DNA of 32,986 nucleotides from an uncultured Lachnospiraceae bacterium (GCA_947567595.1 CANOMQ010000044.1:1-32986), one strand, 5' to 3'; positions 1 through 8,787 are shown, numbered from the stretch's first letter. Program-made: numbers and translations. Notes: generated by a model from the sequence alone, not told the origin.

Positions 1-1617
1 CTTGAGCAGATTGGAATGAACATTACTGCCTTTGAGTATGAAGACAGTATTGTTGTGGTGGACTGTGGTCTTAGTTTTCCGGCGGACGACATGCTTGGCG
101 TGGATTTGGTCATTCCTGACATTACGTATCTTAAGAACAATCAGGATAAAGTGAAGGGCTTTGTGATTACGCATGGACACGAGGACCATATCGGTGCGCT
201 TCCTTATGTATTGAAGGAAATGAACGTGCCCGTATATGCGACGAAGCTTACGATGGGGATTATTGAGAACAAGCTTGAGGAGCACAATCTGATACACAAT
301 GTGCGCAGGAAGGTTGTCAAGTTTGGGCAGAACATCAATTTGGGGTGCTTTCGGATTGAGTTTATTAAGACAAACCACAGTATCGTGGATGCGGCTGCAC
401 TTGCGATTTATTCACCTGCGGGCGTGGTGGTGCACACGGGCGATTTCAAGGTAGATTACACGCCGGTTTACGGCGACGCGATTGATTTGCAGCGCTTTGC
501 GGAGCTTGGGAAAAAGGGCGTGCTTGCGCTGATGTGCGACTCGACAAATGCGGAGCGCGTTGGCTTTACACCGTCTGAGAAAAAGCTCGGACATGTGTTC
601 GATACCCTGTTTGAGGAGCACAAAAAGACGCGTATTATCATCGCGACCTTTGCGTCCAATGTGGACAGGGTGCAGCAGATTATCAACACGGCTTACAAAT
701 TTGGCAGGAAGGTTGTCGTGGAAGGGCGCAGCATGGTGAATATCATTGAAACAGCGTCCGGCTTGAACCGTATCAGCATTCCCGACAACACGCTGATTGA
801 TATTGAACGGCTGAAAAATTATCCACGTGACAAGACGGTCATCATCACGACGGGCAGTCAGGGCGAGAGCATGGCGGCATTAAGCCGTATGGCAAACGGA
901 ATGCACAAGCGCATTACCATCGGAAAGGGCGACACGGTAATTTTTTCTTCCAGCCCCATTCCCGGAAACGAGAAGGCTGTCACGAGAGTCATTAATGAGC
1001 TGTTTAAAAAGGGCGCCGACGTGATTTTTCAGGAAACACATGTTTCAGGACATGCCTGTCAGGAGGAAATTAAGCTGATTTACACGCTTACCAAGCCGAA
1101 ATACGCGGTTCCGGTGCACGGAGAGTACAAGCATTTGCAGGCACAGGCAAAGATTGCGGCAGAGCTTGGCTATGAAAAGGAGGACATCTTTATTCTCCAA
1201 TCGGGCGACGTGCTTGCGCTTGACGCGGACAGTGCGCAGATTGTGGATAAGGTTCCCGTGGGCGCGGTGCTTGTGGACGGGCTTGGCGTGGGCGATGTCG
1301 GGAACGTGGTTTTGCGCGACCGCCAGCACCTTGCGGAGGACGGGATTTTGATTGTGGTATTGTCACTTGACTCTGCGACGGCGGAGCTTCTTGCCGGGCC
1401 GGACATTGTGTCAAGGGGCTTTGTGTATGTCAAGGAGTCCGACGCGCTTTTGGAGGAGGCGCATAAAATTATTGAGAAGGCAGTGCTGCACTGTTTAAAG
1501 AAAAACATTACGGATTGGGGCAAAATCAAGGGAACGATTAAGGATACGCTGAGTGATTTTGTATGGAAAAAGACAAAGCGGCGCCCGATGATTTTACCGA
1601 TTATAATGGAGATTTAA
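1..1617 (+). CDS. rnj: Ribonuclease J, 5'-truncated by window edge
   Basis: This is a metallo-beta-lactamase/beta-CASP ribonuclease, which has endo- and 5'-3' exonuclease activity in mRNA turnover and rRNA maturation in the Firmicute cytoplasm. The frame is open from base 1 (it reads L-E-Q-I-G before the first ATG at position 16). Family members carry roughly a dozen more residues before this point, so the true start lies upstream of the window and ATG 16 is internal. The zinc site HGHEDHIG is about 50 residues after that Met. An HTGDFK motif, a beta-CASP segment with TTGSQGE, and a second histidine motif (HGEYKHL) follow. The C-terminal RNase J domain ends at TAA 1617. The next gene starts 4 bp downstream, so they are probably co-transcribed. 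The family assignment is secure. Whether it is the J1 or J2 paralogue cannot be told here. Confidence 0.95.
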   Translation, partial: LEQIGMNITAFEYEDSIVVVDCGLSFPADDMLGVDLVIPDITYLKNNQDKVKGFVITHGHEDHIGALPYVLKEMNVPVYATKLTMGIIENKLEEHNLIHNVRRKVVKFGQNINLGCFRIEFIKTNHSIVDAAALAIYSPAGVVVHTGDFKVDYTPVYGDAIDLQRFAELGKKGVLALMCDSTNAERVGFTPSEKKLGHVFDTLFEEHKKTRIIIATFASNVDRVQQIINTAYKFGRKVVVEGRSMVNIIETASGLNRISIPDNTLIDIERLKNYPRDKTVIITTGSQGESMAALSRMANGMHKRITIGKGDTVIFSSSPIPGNEKAVTRVINELFKKGADVIFQETHVSGHACQEEIKLIYTLTKPKYAVPVHGEYKHLQAQAKIAAELGYEKEDIFILQSGDVLALDADSAQIVDKVPVGAVLVDGLGVGDVGNVVLRDRQHLAEDGILIVVLSLDSATAELLAGPDIVSRGFVYVKESDALLEEAHKIIEKAVLHCLKKNITDWGKIKGTIKDTLSDFVWKKTKRRPMILPIIMEI

Positions 1618-1621
1618 GAGT

Positions 1622-2002
1622 ATGAACGCAAAACAGCTTTTGGGAGCAATATCAGCCATGATCATAAAGACAGCGGTGGCAGTCGTAATCATTATCGTGG
1701 TGTTTCGTTTGGCAGTAAGCGCTTATGATTTCGGGTATCAGGTGTTTGCGGATTTGCCGGTGAGCGAGGGTGAAGGCAGGATTGTAAGCGTCGTGGTTAC
1801 AGAGGGAAAGAGCAGTCGGGAGCTGTCCAAGGAGTTGGAGGAGAAGGGACTGATAAACAATTCCTATGTGTTCTACATTCAGGAACAGCTTTCGGACGAT
1901 TACAGGGGAAAAATCCAGCCGGGTACGTATGAGCTGAGCACGGCAATGAACACGGAGGAAATGCTGGAAATACTCTGCCATGTTGAGGAGGAAGAAGAGT
2001 GA
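1622..2002 (+). CDS. Short MltG-like (YceG-like) membrane protein, N-terminal part only
   Basis: 126-aa protein with one N-terminal transmembrane helix (about residues 10-32, rich in I/V/A) followed by an extracytoplasmic part. The segment around VVTEGKSSRELSKELEEKG, then NSYVFY and IQPGTYELS, resembles the LysM-like N-terminal domain of the endolytic transglycosylase MltG. Full MltG proteins are about 340-380 aa with a catalytic glutamate in the C-terminal domain. This protein stops before that domain, so glycan cleavage is not expected. It could modulate peptidoglycan synthesis or be a degenerate relative. It lies 4 bp after RNase J and overlaps the next gene by 4 bp. The position upstream of a TrmR-like gene matches the Bacillus subtilis yrrL-yrrM order. 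Confidence 0.75.
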   Translation: MNAKQLLGAISAMIIKTAVAVVIIIVVFRLAVSAYDFGYQVFADLPVSEGEGRIVSVVVTEGKSSRELSKELEEKGLINNSYVFYIQEQLSDDYRGKIQPGTYELSTAMNTEEMLEILCHVEEEEE

Positions 2003-2667
2003 CAGACGACAGAATGCTTACCTTTATTCATTCCTTTGACAGGGAAAAGCCGGATTATTTAACACAACTGGAGCAGTATTCACTGAAAACCAATGTGCCG
2101 ATTATCAGACCGGGAATGCAGAGCCTGCTTAGGCTTCTGATTACGTGGGCAAAGCCTGCACGCATTCTTGAGGTGGGTACGGCAATTGGTTTTTCTGCGT
2201 TGTTTATGCAGGAATATGCGCCAAAGGACTGCCGGATTACGACGATTGAAAAGTACGAAAAGCGCATTCCCGAAGCGAAGGAAAATTTCGCGAAATTTGG
2301 GAAAGGGCAGGAGATTACGCTGCTTGAAGGGGACGCCGCCGAAATTCTTCCGGGGCTTTCGCCGGACGGGGCGTATGATTTGATTTTCATGGACGCGGCG
2401 AAAGGGCAGTACATTCACTTTCTGCCGGATATTCTGCGGCTGCTGTCACCGGACGGGATTTTGGTGTCCGACAATATTTTGCAGGAGGGCGAGCTGCTGG
2501 AGTCGAAATACGCCGTGACGCGCAGGAACCGGACAATCCACAACCGTATGCGGGAATATCTTTACGCGTTGACGCACAATGAGGAGTTGGAAACCATGAT
2601 ACTGCCGGTTGCGGACGGGGTGACGCTTTCTGTCCGGCGCAAGATGGAGGTTAAGAATGAACAATAA
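1999..2667 (+). CDS. trmR: SAM-dependent O-methyltransferase, TrmR-like (tRNA ho5U34 methyltransferase)
   Basis: 222-aa class I methyltransferase of the COG4122 type. Motif I is ILEVGTAIGFSA (about residue 54) and binds SAM. An acidic/aromatic DLIFMDAAKGQY stretch and a DNILQ motif resemble the metal-assisted catechol-type O-methyltransferase core. In B. subtilis the homologue in the same context (yrrM) is TrmR, which methylates 5-hydroxyuridine at the tRNA wobble position to 5-methoxyuridine. The immediately following U32 gene supports the same role here by inference. The chosen start is GTG 1999, which overlaps the upstream stop in a GTGA arrangement. ATG 2014 is the alternative, but it would remove conserved N-terminal sequence and the coupling. 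The 3' end overlaps the next gene by 11 bp. Confidence 0.85.
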   Translation: MTDDRMLTFIHSFDREKPDYLTQLEQYSLKTNVPIIRPGMQSLLRLLITWAKPARILEVGTAIGFSALFMQEYAPKDCRITTIEKYEKRIPEAKENFAKFGKGQEITLLEGDAAEILPGLSPDGAYDLIFMDAAKGQYIHFLPDILRLLSPDGILVSDNILQEGELLESKYAVTRRNRTIHNRMREYLYALTHNEELETMILPVADGVTLSVRRKMEVKNEQ

Positions 2668-3907
2668 AAGACAGGGAAAACCGGAGCTTTTGGTGCCGGC
2701 GAGCAGCTTGGAGGTTTTAAAGACCGCGGTGGTATTTGGCGCGGACGCTGTTTATATCGGGGGCGAGGCATTTGGGCTGCGCGCGAAGGCGAAGAACTTT
2801 TCCATGGAAGAGATGGCGGAGGGCATTGCGTTTGCCCATGCGCAGCAGGTCAAGGTATATGTCACGGCGAATATCCTTGCGCATAACGGCGATTTGGAGG
2901 GGGCGCGCAGGTACTTTGCGCAGCTTAGGGAGATAAAGCCGGACGCGCTGATTATCTCTGACCCGGGCATGTTTATGCTTGCGAAGGAGGTCTGCCCTGA
3001 AATTGACATTCATATTTCGACGCAGGCGAACAACACGAATTATCAGACGTATCTTTTTTGGTGGCAGCAGGGCGCAAAGCGTGTGGTGTCGGCGCGTGAG
3101 CTGTCGCTTGCGGAAATCCGGCAAATCCGGGACAACATTCCGCAGGAGATGGAGATTGAGAGTTTTATTCACGGCGCGATGTGCATTTCGTATTCGGGGC
3201 GCTGTCTTTTGTCAAGCTATTTTACAGGCAGGGACGCAAACCGCGGCGCGTGTACGCACCCGTGCCGCTGGAAGTATGCCGTGGTGGAGGAGCAGCGACC
3301 GGGCGAGTATTTTCCGGTTTATGAGAATGAGCGGGGGACGTATATTTTTAACTCGAAAGATTTGTGCATGATAGAGCATGTCCCGGAGCTTGTGGCGGCG
3401 GGGATTGACAGCTTTAAGATTGAGGGGCGCATGAAGACCGCGCTTTACGTGGCGTGTGTGGCGCGCACTTACCGGAAGGCGATTGACGACTTTTTTGCGT
3501 CGGAGGAGACATACCGCGCAAATATGGAGTGGTATCGTGCGGAGATTGGGAAATGCACTTACAGGCAGTTTTCGACGGGGTTTTATTTTGGGAAGCCGGA
3601 CGAGAATACGCAGATTTATGATAACAGCACTTATGTGAGCGAGGCGGTTTATCTTGGCATGGTTGACTTGGTGGACGAGAGGGGCTTTGCGCGGTTTGAG
3701 CAGAAGAATAAGTTTTGCGTGGGTGATGTGATTGAGATTATGAAGCCGGACGGGCGGAATGTCAGCGCAAAGGTGCTTGCGATGTACAATGAGGACGGCG
3801 AGGCGGTCGAGAGCTGCCCGCATTCGAAGCAGGTGTTGTATGTGGAGCTGAGCGAGAAGGCGCAGCGGTATGATATTTTGCGGGCGGGGGTGAAGAAGGC
3901 TGGGTGA
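2657..3907 (+). CDS. trhP: U32 peptidase-family protein, TrhP-like tRNA uridine hydroxylation factor
   Basis: 416-aa cytosolic protein of the peptidase U32 family. The family signature is visible around residues 170-190 (E-x-F-I-H-G-A-M-C, then Y-S-G-R-C-L-L-S-S), and the cysteines of the Fe-S/collagenase-like core are present (THPCRW). U32 proteins are named peptidases, but bacterial members such as E. coli TrhP/RlhA and B. subtilis TrhP1/P2 (yrrN/yrrO) act in prephenate-dependent hydroxylation of tRNA U34 or of rRNA. Location directly after a TrmR-like methyltransferase argues for the tRNA 5-hydroxyuridine step. B. subtilis carries two adjacent U32 genes. Only one is present here, and its length matches the larger one. 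The start ATG 2657 is preceded by GGAGG and lies within the end of trmR, suggesting coupled translation. Confidence 0.85.
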   Translation: MNNKRQGKPELLVPASSLEVLKTAVVFGADAVYIGGEAFGLRAKAKNFSMEEMAEGIAFAHAQQVKVYVTANILAHNGDLEGARRYFAQLREIKPDALIISDPGMFMLAKEVCPEIDIHISTQANNTNYQTYLFWWQQGAKRVVSARELSLAEIRQIRDNIPQEMEIESFIHGAMCISYSGRCLLSSYFTGRDANRGACTHPCRWKYAVVEEQRPGEYFPVYENERGTYIFNSKDLCMIEHVPELVAAGIDSFKIEGRMKTALYVACVARTYRKAIDDFFASEETYRANMEWYRAEIGKCTYRQFSTGFYFGKPDENTQIYDNSTYVSEAVYLGMVDLVDERGFARFEQKNKFCVGDVIEIMKPDGRNVSAKVLAMYNEDGEAVESCPHSKQVLYVELSEKAQRYDILRAGVKKAG

Positions 3908-3934
3908 TGTATTGGCGTCTGACGGAGGGGGATT

Positions 3935-4567
3935 GTGAAAAAGTTCACATATACGTACTACATTTCTAAATGGACAATTGTTTTCCTTGTGATTGGTATT
4001 CTTGGAGGCATTTTTACGGTGAAAGGGCTGGTTCGGCAGCAGCAGCGGGTTCATGTGAAGAATGGTTATTATTTGTCGAAGATACGCATAGGGGATTGTG
4101 TTCAATATGATATTTCTTTTGAGCAACTCTTGAGAAGGTATTGCAAAGGTGAATTGTATGAGGGATACGCTCCTGTTTGTACTACTGACGCGACTACGCT
4201 GGATAATCATTATTATGTTGCGATAGGGGAAAACAAATATTTTTATATAGACTTGGTTGTGCCGCCCGCATTTCAGGAGGAGTTTCAGCAGTTTGTTGAT
4301 GGTGTGATAAAGACATATCATGTTTATGGAAGAATTGAAAAGGCGAAATTTCCGGTGGTGTATGATGAGTTTATTCTGCAAGGGCTTATATATTGTACGG
4401 GTATTCGTGATACGGAGGAGCTTCATCGGATGGTTTCCGGAAAATACCAGTTGAAAGTGATTGATCCGAATGAAAAAGAGCGTATGTGGTATATAGGGCT
4501 TATCTTTTTTATTATGGGAATTTTGGGTTTGGTTGGTGGTGTTGAGAAAAAAGATATTTCACGGTAA
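3935..4567 (+). CDS. Hypothetical two-helix membrane protein
   Basis: 210-aa protein that I do not recognise. It starts at GTG 3935 behind a GGAGGGGG ribosome binding site. A transmembrane helix covers about residues 13-31 (TIVFLVIGILGGIFTV) and a second about residues 186-203 (GLIFFIMGILGLVGG), with about 150 residues between them, probably on the outside. That middle region has no cysteine pair or catalytic motif I can name. It contains short repeats of aromatic/acidic residues and could fold as a beta-rich sensor or adaptor domain. It begins 27 bp after trhP in the same direction, so it may be the last intact gene of the operon, although base composition is more AT-rich than in trhP, hinting at a separate history. 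Confidence 0.75.
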   Translation: MKKFTYTYYISKWTIVFLVIGILGGIFTVKGLVRQQQRVHVKNGYYLSKIRIGDCVQYDISFEQLLRRYCKGELYEGYAPVCTTDATTLDNHYYVAIGENKYFYIDLVVPPAFQEEFQQFVDGVIKTYHVYGRIEKAKFPVVYDEFILQGLIYCTGIRDTEELHRMVSGKYQLKVIDPNEKERMWYIGLIFFIMGILGLVGGVEKKDISR

Positions 4568-4608
4568 AAGCCTTGTTCTTTTTAAGTGTTTGAGGGAGTT
4601 TTGATTGT

Positions 4609-5383
4609 ATGGGAGAACTAAAAGCAAACGAATATAAGAAATTTGAGAATATTAAGCATATCCGAGAAGATGGTTCGGAGTATTGGAGCGCGCGCGAATT
4701 GGCAGATGCTTTAGAATATACGCAGTGGAGAAATTTTAGCAAGGTTATTGAAAGAGCCATGATTGCCTGTGAAAATAGTGGGCATGATGTATTTTACGAT
4801 TTTGCTAAGGTCAGCAAAATCGTAGACGCTGGTGCAACAATCAAGCCGATAAAGGATTATGAACTTTCAAGGTATGCCTGCTATTTGATTGTTCAAAATG
4901 GCGATCCAAGAAAAGAAGTAATTGCTTTAGGACAAACATATTTTGCCATACAAACGTATCGTCAGGAGGTTGCGGATCATTTTAATCAGTTGGATGAGGA
5001 TAGAAGGCGTCTTGTCGTTCGTGGAGACATTATATATGGGACTTTATGGAGGGCTGGATGTAGAAGATATTCATGCGAGGAAAGAACTTCAAGTTGGACA
5101 GAAAATCCTTGATTATATGGGAAGCACAGAGCTTATTGCCAATCTCTTCCGGGTTTCCCAAACGGAGGAGAAATTGCGAAAGGACAGTATACAGGGGGCA
5201 GATGCTGCGACAAGTGTCCATTATAATGTTGGAAAAGAGGTACGCACGGCAATTGAAAAAATTGGGGGAACAATGCCTGAGGATTTGCCAAAACCGGAGA
5301 AAAGTATTCAGGAGATTGAGAGAGAGCAGATGGCGAGATTAAAAGCGAAGGCGAAAAAAGGAACGATAATGCTTGATGAATAA
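4609..5383 (+). pseudogene. dinD: DinD-like DNA-damage-inducible protein, disrupted by internal deletion and frameshift
   Basis: Two overlapping frames together encode a DinD-family protein. The first part (4609 to about 5030) has the N-terminal Bro-N-like start with YWSARELADALEY and the middle FAIQTYRQEVADHF. The second part, in another frame from about 5030 to 5383, resumes with GLYGGLDVEDIHARK, GSTELIANLFRVSQTEEK and HYNVGKEVRTAIEKIGGTMPE, all typical of DinD C-termini. Intact relatives have roughly 25 more residues between DEDRRRL and GLYGG. Both that segment and the frame are lost here, so a deletion of about 80 bp (not a multiple of three) is inferred. The first frame runs on to a stop at 5112 as nonsense. 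In E. coli, DinD is an SOS protein affecting RecA. The ATG is preceded by GAGGGAG. Confidence 0.8.
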
Positions 5384-5779
5384 TGCATTGGCGGGAAAGG
5401 GGGAACTTGTAGATGACAATCATAAGGCAGTGGAGGAAAATGGCATATTTTCACAAAAACACGCTCTAATCAAAGATAAAATTATACAATATGCAGAAAA
5501 ACCCCTAATTCCAACGAAAGTTTTCGCAAAAGTCTTGATTTTTTACAAAAGATATATTATTTTATTAAAAGCAAGGCAAATCAATTGCCAAATGGAATTA
5601 CATGAAAGAATGTGAAAATTATATATTTCGGATATCGTGAACGAAGGTGTTCCAAAAAAGAATAATATCTTTTTTTTGGGGCATTTTTTTTATAAAACAA
5701 GAGCCATTATAACGCACAAAAAGCATACCGCAGCGCACAAAACACAGCGGGGGCATGTGTAAATAGAAGGAGGAAAAGT
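5384..5779. other. Intergenic region between dinD remnant and glnN
   Basis: About 395 bp, strongly AT-rich. An 80-codon open frame (5373-5615) overlaps the dinD end but has no ribosome binding site and an unconvincing composition, so I do not call it. The clear element is an intrinsic terminator at 5647-5691. The remaining 90 bp before glnN should contain the glnN promoter. TATAAC at about 5710 is a possible -10 with only a T-rich -35. A GGAGG site lies 8 bp before the glnN ATG. Confidence 0.5.
5647..5691 (+). terminator. Rho-independent terminator after dinD remnant
   Basis: The arms GTGTTCC and GGGGCAT pair (with G-U pairs). Inside them, six A residues pair with a T8 run, and the hairpin is followed by eight T (5684-5691). 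It separates the upstream operon from glnN. Confidence 0.7.
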
Positions 5780-7891
5780 ATGAGTGAGTTATTAAACGTG
5801 GAAAGTATTTTTGGACAGAAGGTTTTTACAATCGCAAAAATGAAGGAACGCCTTCCCAAGAAAGTATTTCAGGAAGTAAAAAAGGTCATGGAACAGGGCG
5901 GCGAGCTTTCGATGGCGGCAGCGGACGTTGTGGCAAAGGAAATGAAGGACTGGGCTGTTGAGAACGGTGCGACGCATTACACACACTGGTTTCAGCCGCT
6001 GACAGGAATCACCGCGGAGAAGCACGACTCCTTTGTATCACACCCCGATGACGAAGGAAAAATGCTGATGGATTTTTCCGGTAAGGAGCTGATAAAGGGC
6101 GAGCCGGACGCGTCATCATTCCCTTCCGGCGGCTTGCGTGCGACATTCGAGGCAAGAGGCTACACCGCATGGGACATCACGTCGCCTGCGTTTTTAAAAG
6201 AGTCAGGCTGTGGAACAATCCTTTGCATTCCGACGGCATTCTGCTCGTATACAGGGGAAGCGCTTGACAAAAAGACACCACTCCTTCGCTCGATGGAGGC
6301 TTTGAGCGAGCAGGCGCTGCGTATCGTAAAGCTGTTCGGGGACACGGAGGCGACAAAAGTAACTGCGTCGGTAGGGCCGGAGCAGGAGTATTTCCTTGTG
6401 GATAAGGATTTATATATGCAGAGAAAAGACCTGATGTTTGCAGGGCGCACGCTTTTTGGCGCACTTCCGCCGAAAGGGCAGGAGATGGAGGATCACTACT
6501 TCGGCGTTATCAAGGAGCGCGTCGGCGCATACATGAAGGATTTGAACGTGGAGCTTTGGAAGCTCGGCGTGACGGCAAAGACGCAGCACAATGAGGTTGC
6601 GCCCGCGCAGCATGAATTAGCCCCGATTTATGAGACAGCAAACATTGCGGTAGACCACAACCAGCTTGTCATGGAAACGATGAAGCGTGTCGCTTACAAG
6701 CATGACTTAAGATGTCTGCTGCATGAAAAGCCATACAAGGGCGTGAACGGATCCGGTAAGCATGACAACTGGTCGATTACGACAGACAGTGGCGTAAACC
6801 TGCTCGAGCCGGGCAATACACCGAATAAGAACGTACGTTTCCTACTGGTACTTGCCTGCATTATGAAGGCGGTTGACACACACGCTGATTTGCTGCGCCA
6901 GTCAGCGGCAGACGTTGGAAACGACCACAGACTCGGTGCGAACGAGGCGCCTCCGGCAATCATTTCCATTTTCCTCGGCGACCAGCTTGAGGACGTGGTA
7001 AAGCAGCTTGTCGAGACAGGCGACGCCGCAAAGGTAAAACAGGGCGGAAAGCTTGAGACAGGCGTATCGACGCTCCCTGATTTTGAGAAGGACGCGACGG
7101 ACAGGAACAGAACATCACCGTTTGCGTTTACCGGAAATAAATTTGAGTTCCGTATGGTTGGTTCGGCAGACTCGATTGCAAGCCCGAACACCACGCTGAA
7201 CGCGATTGTCGCGGAGGCATTCTGCGAGGCGGCTGACAGGATTGAGGCGGCAGCGGATAAGGACGAGGCAATACACGACATCATTAAGGAGTACATGACA
7301 AAGCACCAGAGGATTGTGTTTAACGGCAACGGCTATTCTGACGAATGGGTAGAAGAGGCAGAGCGCAGGGGACTTCCCAATATTAAATCCATGGTGGAAG
7401 CGGCTGCGACACTTACTACAGAAAAGGCAGTGAAGCTTTTTGAGAAGTTTGGCATTTTCACAAAGGTTGAGCTTGAGTCGCGCGAGGAAATCATTTACGA
7501 GACTTACGCAAAGACCATCAACATTGAGGCGCTTACGATGATTGACATGGCAGGAAAAGACATTCTTCCGGCGGTGGCGTCATATGCGGGCGATTTAGCA
7601 AACTCTATCTTAGCCGTAAAAGAAGCGGGCGCAACGGCAGCAGCGCAGGTCGAGGTGTTAAATGAGGTAGACGGATTGCTCGCAGAGGCGAAAAAAGCAC
7701 TCAATACCTTGAAGGAGGTTGAGGCAAAGGCGTCAGCGATTGAGGACGTGAAGGCGCAGGCATTCTATTACAAGGATACCGTAAGGGAGGCAATGGACGC
7801 GCTCCGTGCCCCTGTTGACCAGCTTGAGATGATTGTTGACGGCACGATTTGGCCAATTCCTACATATGGGGATTTGATGTTTGAGGTATAA
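5780..7891 (+). CDS. glnN: Glutamine synthetase type III
   Basis: 703-aa enzyme that makes glutamine from glutamate, ammonia and ATP. Its length and sequence are those of GS III, the large dodecameric form common in Clostridia, Bacteroides and cyanobacteria, rather than the about 450-aa GS I. Visible features are the N-terminal GS III-specific domain ([19 protein letters not shown]), the glutamate-binding region [15 protein letters not shown] from residue 271, the [16 protein letters not shown] signature near residue 317, and a helical GS III-specific C-terminus (about residues 600-700). The start ATG 5780 has GGAGG at a good distance. It is monocistronic, bounded by terminators at 5647-5691 and after 7907. 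No adenylylation motif is expected for this class, and no riboswitch is obvious in the leader. Confidence 0.97.
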   Translation: MSELLNVESIFGQKVFTIAKMKERLPKKVFQEVKKVMEQGGELSMAAADVVAKEMKDWAVENGATHYTHWFQPLTGITAEKHDSFVSHPDDEGKMLMDFSGKELIKGEPDASSFPSGGLRATFEARGYTAWDITSPAFLKESGCGTILCIPTAFCSYTGEALDKKTPLLRSMEALSEQALRIVKLFGDTEATKVTASVGPEQEYFLVDKDLYMQRKDLMFAGRTLFGALPPKGQEMEDHYFGVIKERVGAYMKDLNVELWKLGVTAKTQHNEVAPAQHELAPIYETANIAVDHNQLVMETMKRVAYKHDLRCLLHEKPYKGVNGSGKHDNWSITTDSGVNLLEPGNTPNKNVRFLLVLACIMKAVDTHADLLRQSAADVGNDHRLGANEAPPAIISIFLGDQLEDVVKQLVETGDAAKVKQGGKLETGVSTLPDFEKDATDRNRTSPFAFTGNKFEFRMVGSADSIASPNTTLNAIVAEAFCEAADRIEAAADKDEAIHDIIKEYMTKHQRIVFNGNGYSDEWVEEAERRGLPNIKSMVEAAATLTTEKAVKLFEKFGIFTKVELESREEIIYETYAKTINIEALTMIDMAGKDILPAVASYAGDLANSILAVKEAGATAAAQVEVLNEVDGLLAEAKKALNTLKEVEAKASAIEDVKAQAFYYKDTVREAMDALRAPVDQLEMIVDGTIWPIPTYGDLMFEV

Positions 7892-7907
7892 TAGGCAGTG
7901 AAAAATG

Positions 7908-7939
7908 GGAAGGGTGTTTTTGGCATCTTTCCTGTTTTT
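7908..7939 (+). terminator. Terminator of glnN
   Basis: The stem GGAAGGGTG/CATCTTTCC (with G-U pairs) has loop TTTTTGG and is followed by a short T5 run. A wider outer pairing GTGAAAAA (7898-7905) with TTTTTCAC (7949-7956) encloses it. The hairpin lies 16 bp after the glnN stop. Confidence 0.6.
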
Positions 7940-8104
7940 ATGCAATGCTTTTTCACTCCTCGAAAAAACAAGGCAGCTAAATATGAAAACAATAGATGAA
8001 GGCAAATAAAAATTCATTTGCCGATTGGCACTTCTTCTCCGTCTGTTTTATTTGATAATTTTATTTGATAATGCTATCATATACTTCCGTAAGTGAAAAA
8101 GATA

Positions 8105-8113
8105 TGTTATAAT
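8105..8113 (+). promoter_or_regulatory. Extended -10 promoter of the toxin-antitoxin operon
   Basis: TGT followed by TATAAT (8108-8113) forms an extended -10. The -35 region 17 bp upstream is poor (TTCCGT). A tandem 12-bp direct repeat (TTTATTTGATAA, twice) lies about 40 bp upstream. The expected transcript start is near 8120, about 100 nt before the toxin ATG. Confidence 0.5.
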
Positions 8114-8175
8114 AAAATGAACAAAACACAGAAGGAAAAGGAAGATGGAAGGGCAGCAAACAGAGAGGAATTTAC

Positions 8176-8232
8176 ATGGGAAATATGATAGGACCATCAA
8201 ACGAAAGGCAATATAACGTGTATGGAAATTAG
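8176..8232 (+). CDS. Possible 18-codon leader peptide before the toxin gene
   Basis: ATG 8176 is preceded by AGAGAGGA at a good spacing. It opens an 18-codon frame (MGNMIGPSNERQYNVYGN) that ends at TAG 8230-8232, overlapping the toxin start (8222) by 11 bp. The toxin itself has only a weak ribosome binding site, so coupling through this small frame is plausible. Nothing is known about such a peptide, and it may be incidental. Confidence 0.3.
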   Translation: MGNMIGPSNERQYNVYGN

Positions 8233-8482
8233 GTATGATAAAGTGGCGGTAAAGTTCCTGCAGGGGCTTCCACAGAAATTAAGGGATTCCATAAGAGATG
8301 CCATTAAAGGACTGACACAGAAGCCTCCTAAAGGAGATATAAAGCCTATGCAGGGTTACAAAGATGGAAGATATCGCTTAAGAGTTGGGAAATACCGCGT
8401 GATTTATCGGTATACAACAGATGGTGAGGTAGAAATACTAATCATTATGGAGATTGGAAGCCGCGGGGATATTTATAAATAG
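8222..8482 (+). CDS. RelE/ParE-superfamily toxin
   Basis: 86-aa basic protein with the fold pattern of RelE-type mRNA interferases. An N-terminal strand (MEIRYDKVAVKFL) is followed by a helical segment (LPQKLRDSIRDAIKGL). The conserved beta-sheet core GRYRLRVGKYRVIYRY (about residues 49-64) carries the arginines typical of ribosome-dependent cleavage. A C-terminal IGSRGDIYK ends it, where RelE relatives usually have a basic/aromatic tail. It would cleave mRNA at the ribosome if active. The adjacent antitoxin-like gene begins 16 bp downstream, so the order is toxin first. The ribosome binding site is weak. Family confidence is high. Activity is inferred. Confidence 0.85.
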   Translation: MEIRYDKVAVKFLQGLPQKLRDSIRDAIKGLTQKPPKGDIKPMQGYKDGRYRLRVGKYRVIYRYTTDGEVEILIIMEIGSRGDIYK

Positions 8483-8498
8483 AATGGAGGTAGAGAGC

Positions 8499-8708
8499 AT
8501 GACACAGGTTGTTCAGGAATCGGTTAGGATGTTGGAAATGCTGCCGGAGAGCGAACAGGAGCTTGCAAGCCAGCTTATCAAGCGGCTGGTGCTTGCTTGG
8601 GATCCGGATTTTACAAAGCTGACGCCGGAAGAGCGGAAGCGGCTGGATGCGGCAGAGCAGAGGATAGACAGTGGGGAATATGTGAAAGATAGTGATATTG
8701 AGTGGTAA
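8499..8708 (+). CDS. Putative antitoxin of the RelE-type pair
   Basis: 69-aa acidic helical protein following the toxin gene. ATG 8499 is chosen because GGAGG lies 8 bp upstream. Earlier ATGs (8454, 8484) would overlap the toxin gene or the ribosome binding site. The sequence has two predicted amphipathic helices (ESVRMLEMLPESEQELASQL and EERKRLDAAEQRI) and ends in an acidic stretch (KDSDIEW), a layout common in small antitoxins that wrap toxin with their C-terminus. I do not recognise a named DNA-binding family. The assignment rests on size, charge and neighbour. Confidence 0.65.
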   Translation: MTQVVQESVRMLEMLPESEQELASQLIKRLVLAWDPDFTKLTPEERKRLDAAEQRIDSGEYVKDSDIEW

Positions 8709-8746
8709 GGAAAAGGTGGCTATAGGCTGAAAAGGCATGCAGCCGC

Positions 8747-8776
8747 CGGTAATATAAAAATCGGTAATATAAAAAT
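8747..8776 (+). repeat. Two tandem copies of a 15-bp unit
   Basis: CGGTAATATAAAAAT occurs twice in direct succession (8747-8761, 8762-8776), just upstream of the tRNA promoter. It may be an AT-rich upstream element or simple slippage. It has only two units, so it is not a CRISPR. Confidence 0.6.
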
Positions 8777-8787
8777 CAAAAAAACAC

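Noticed and set aside
5373-5615. 80-codon plus-strand open frame after dinD
   Set aside because: No ribosome binding site, overlaps the dinD end, and amino-acid content looks like translated AT-rich intergenic DNA.
8747-8776. Tandem repeat considered as a CRISPR remnant
   Set aside because: Two adjacent 15-bp units without spacers and no cas genes in the window.
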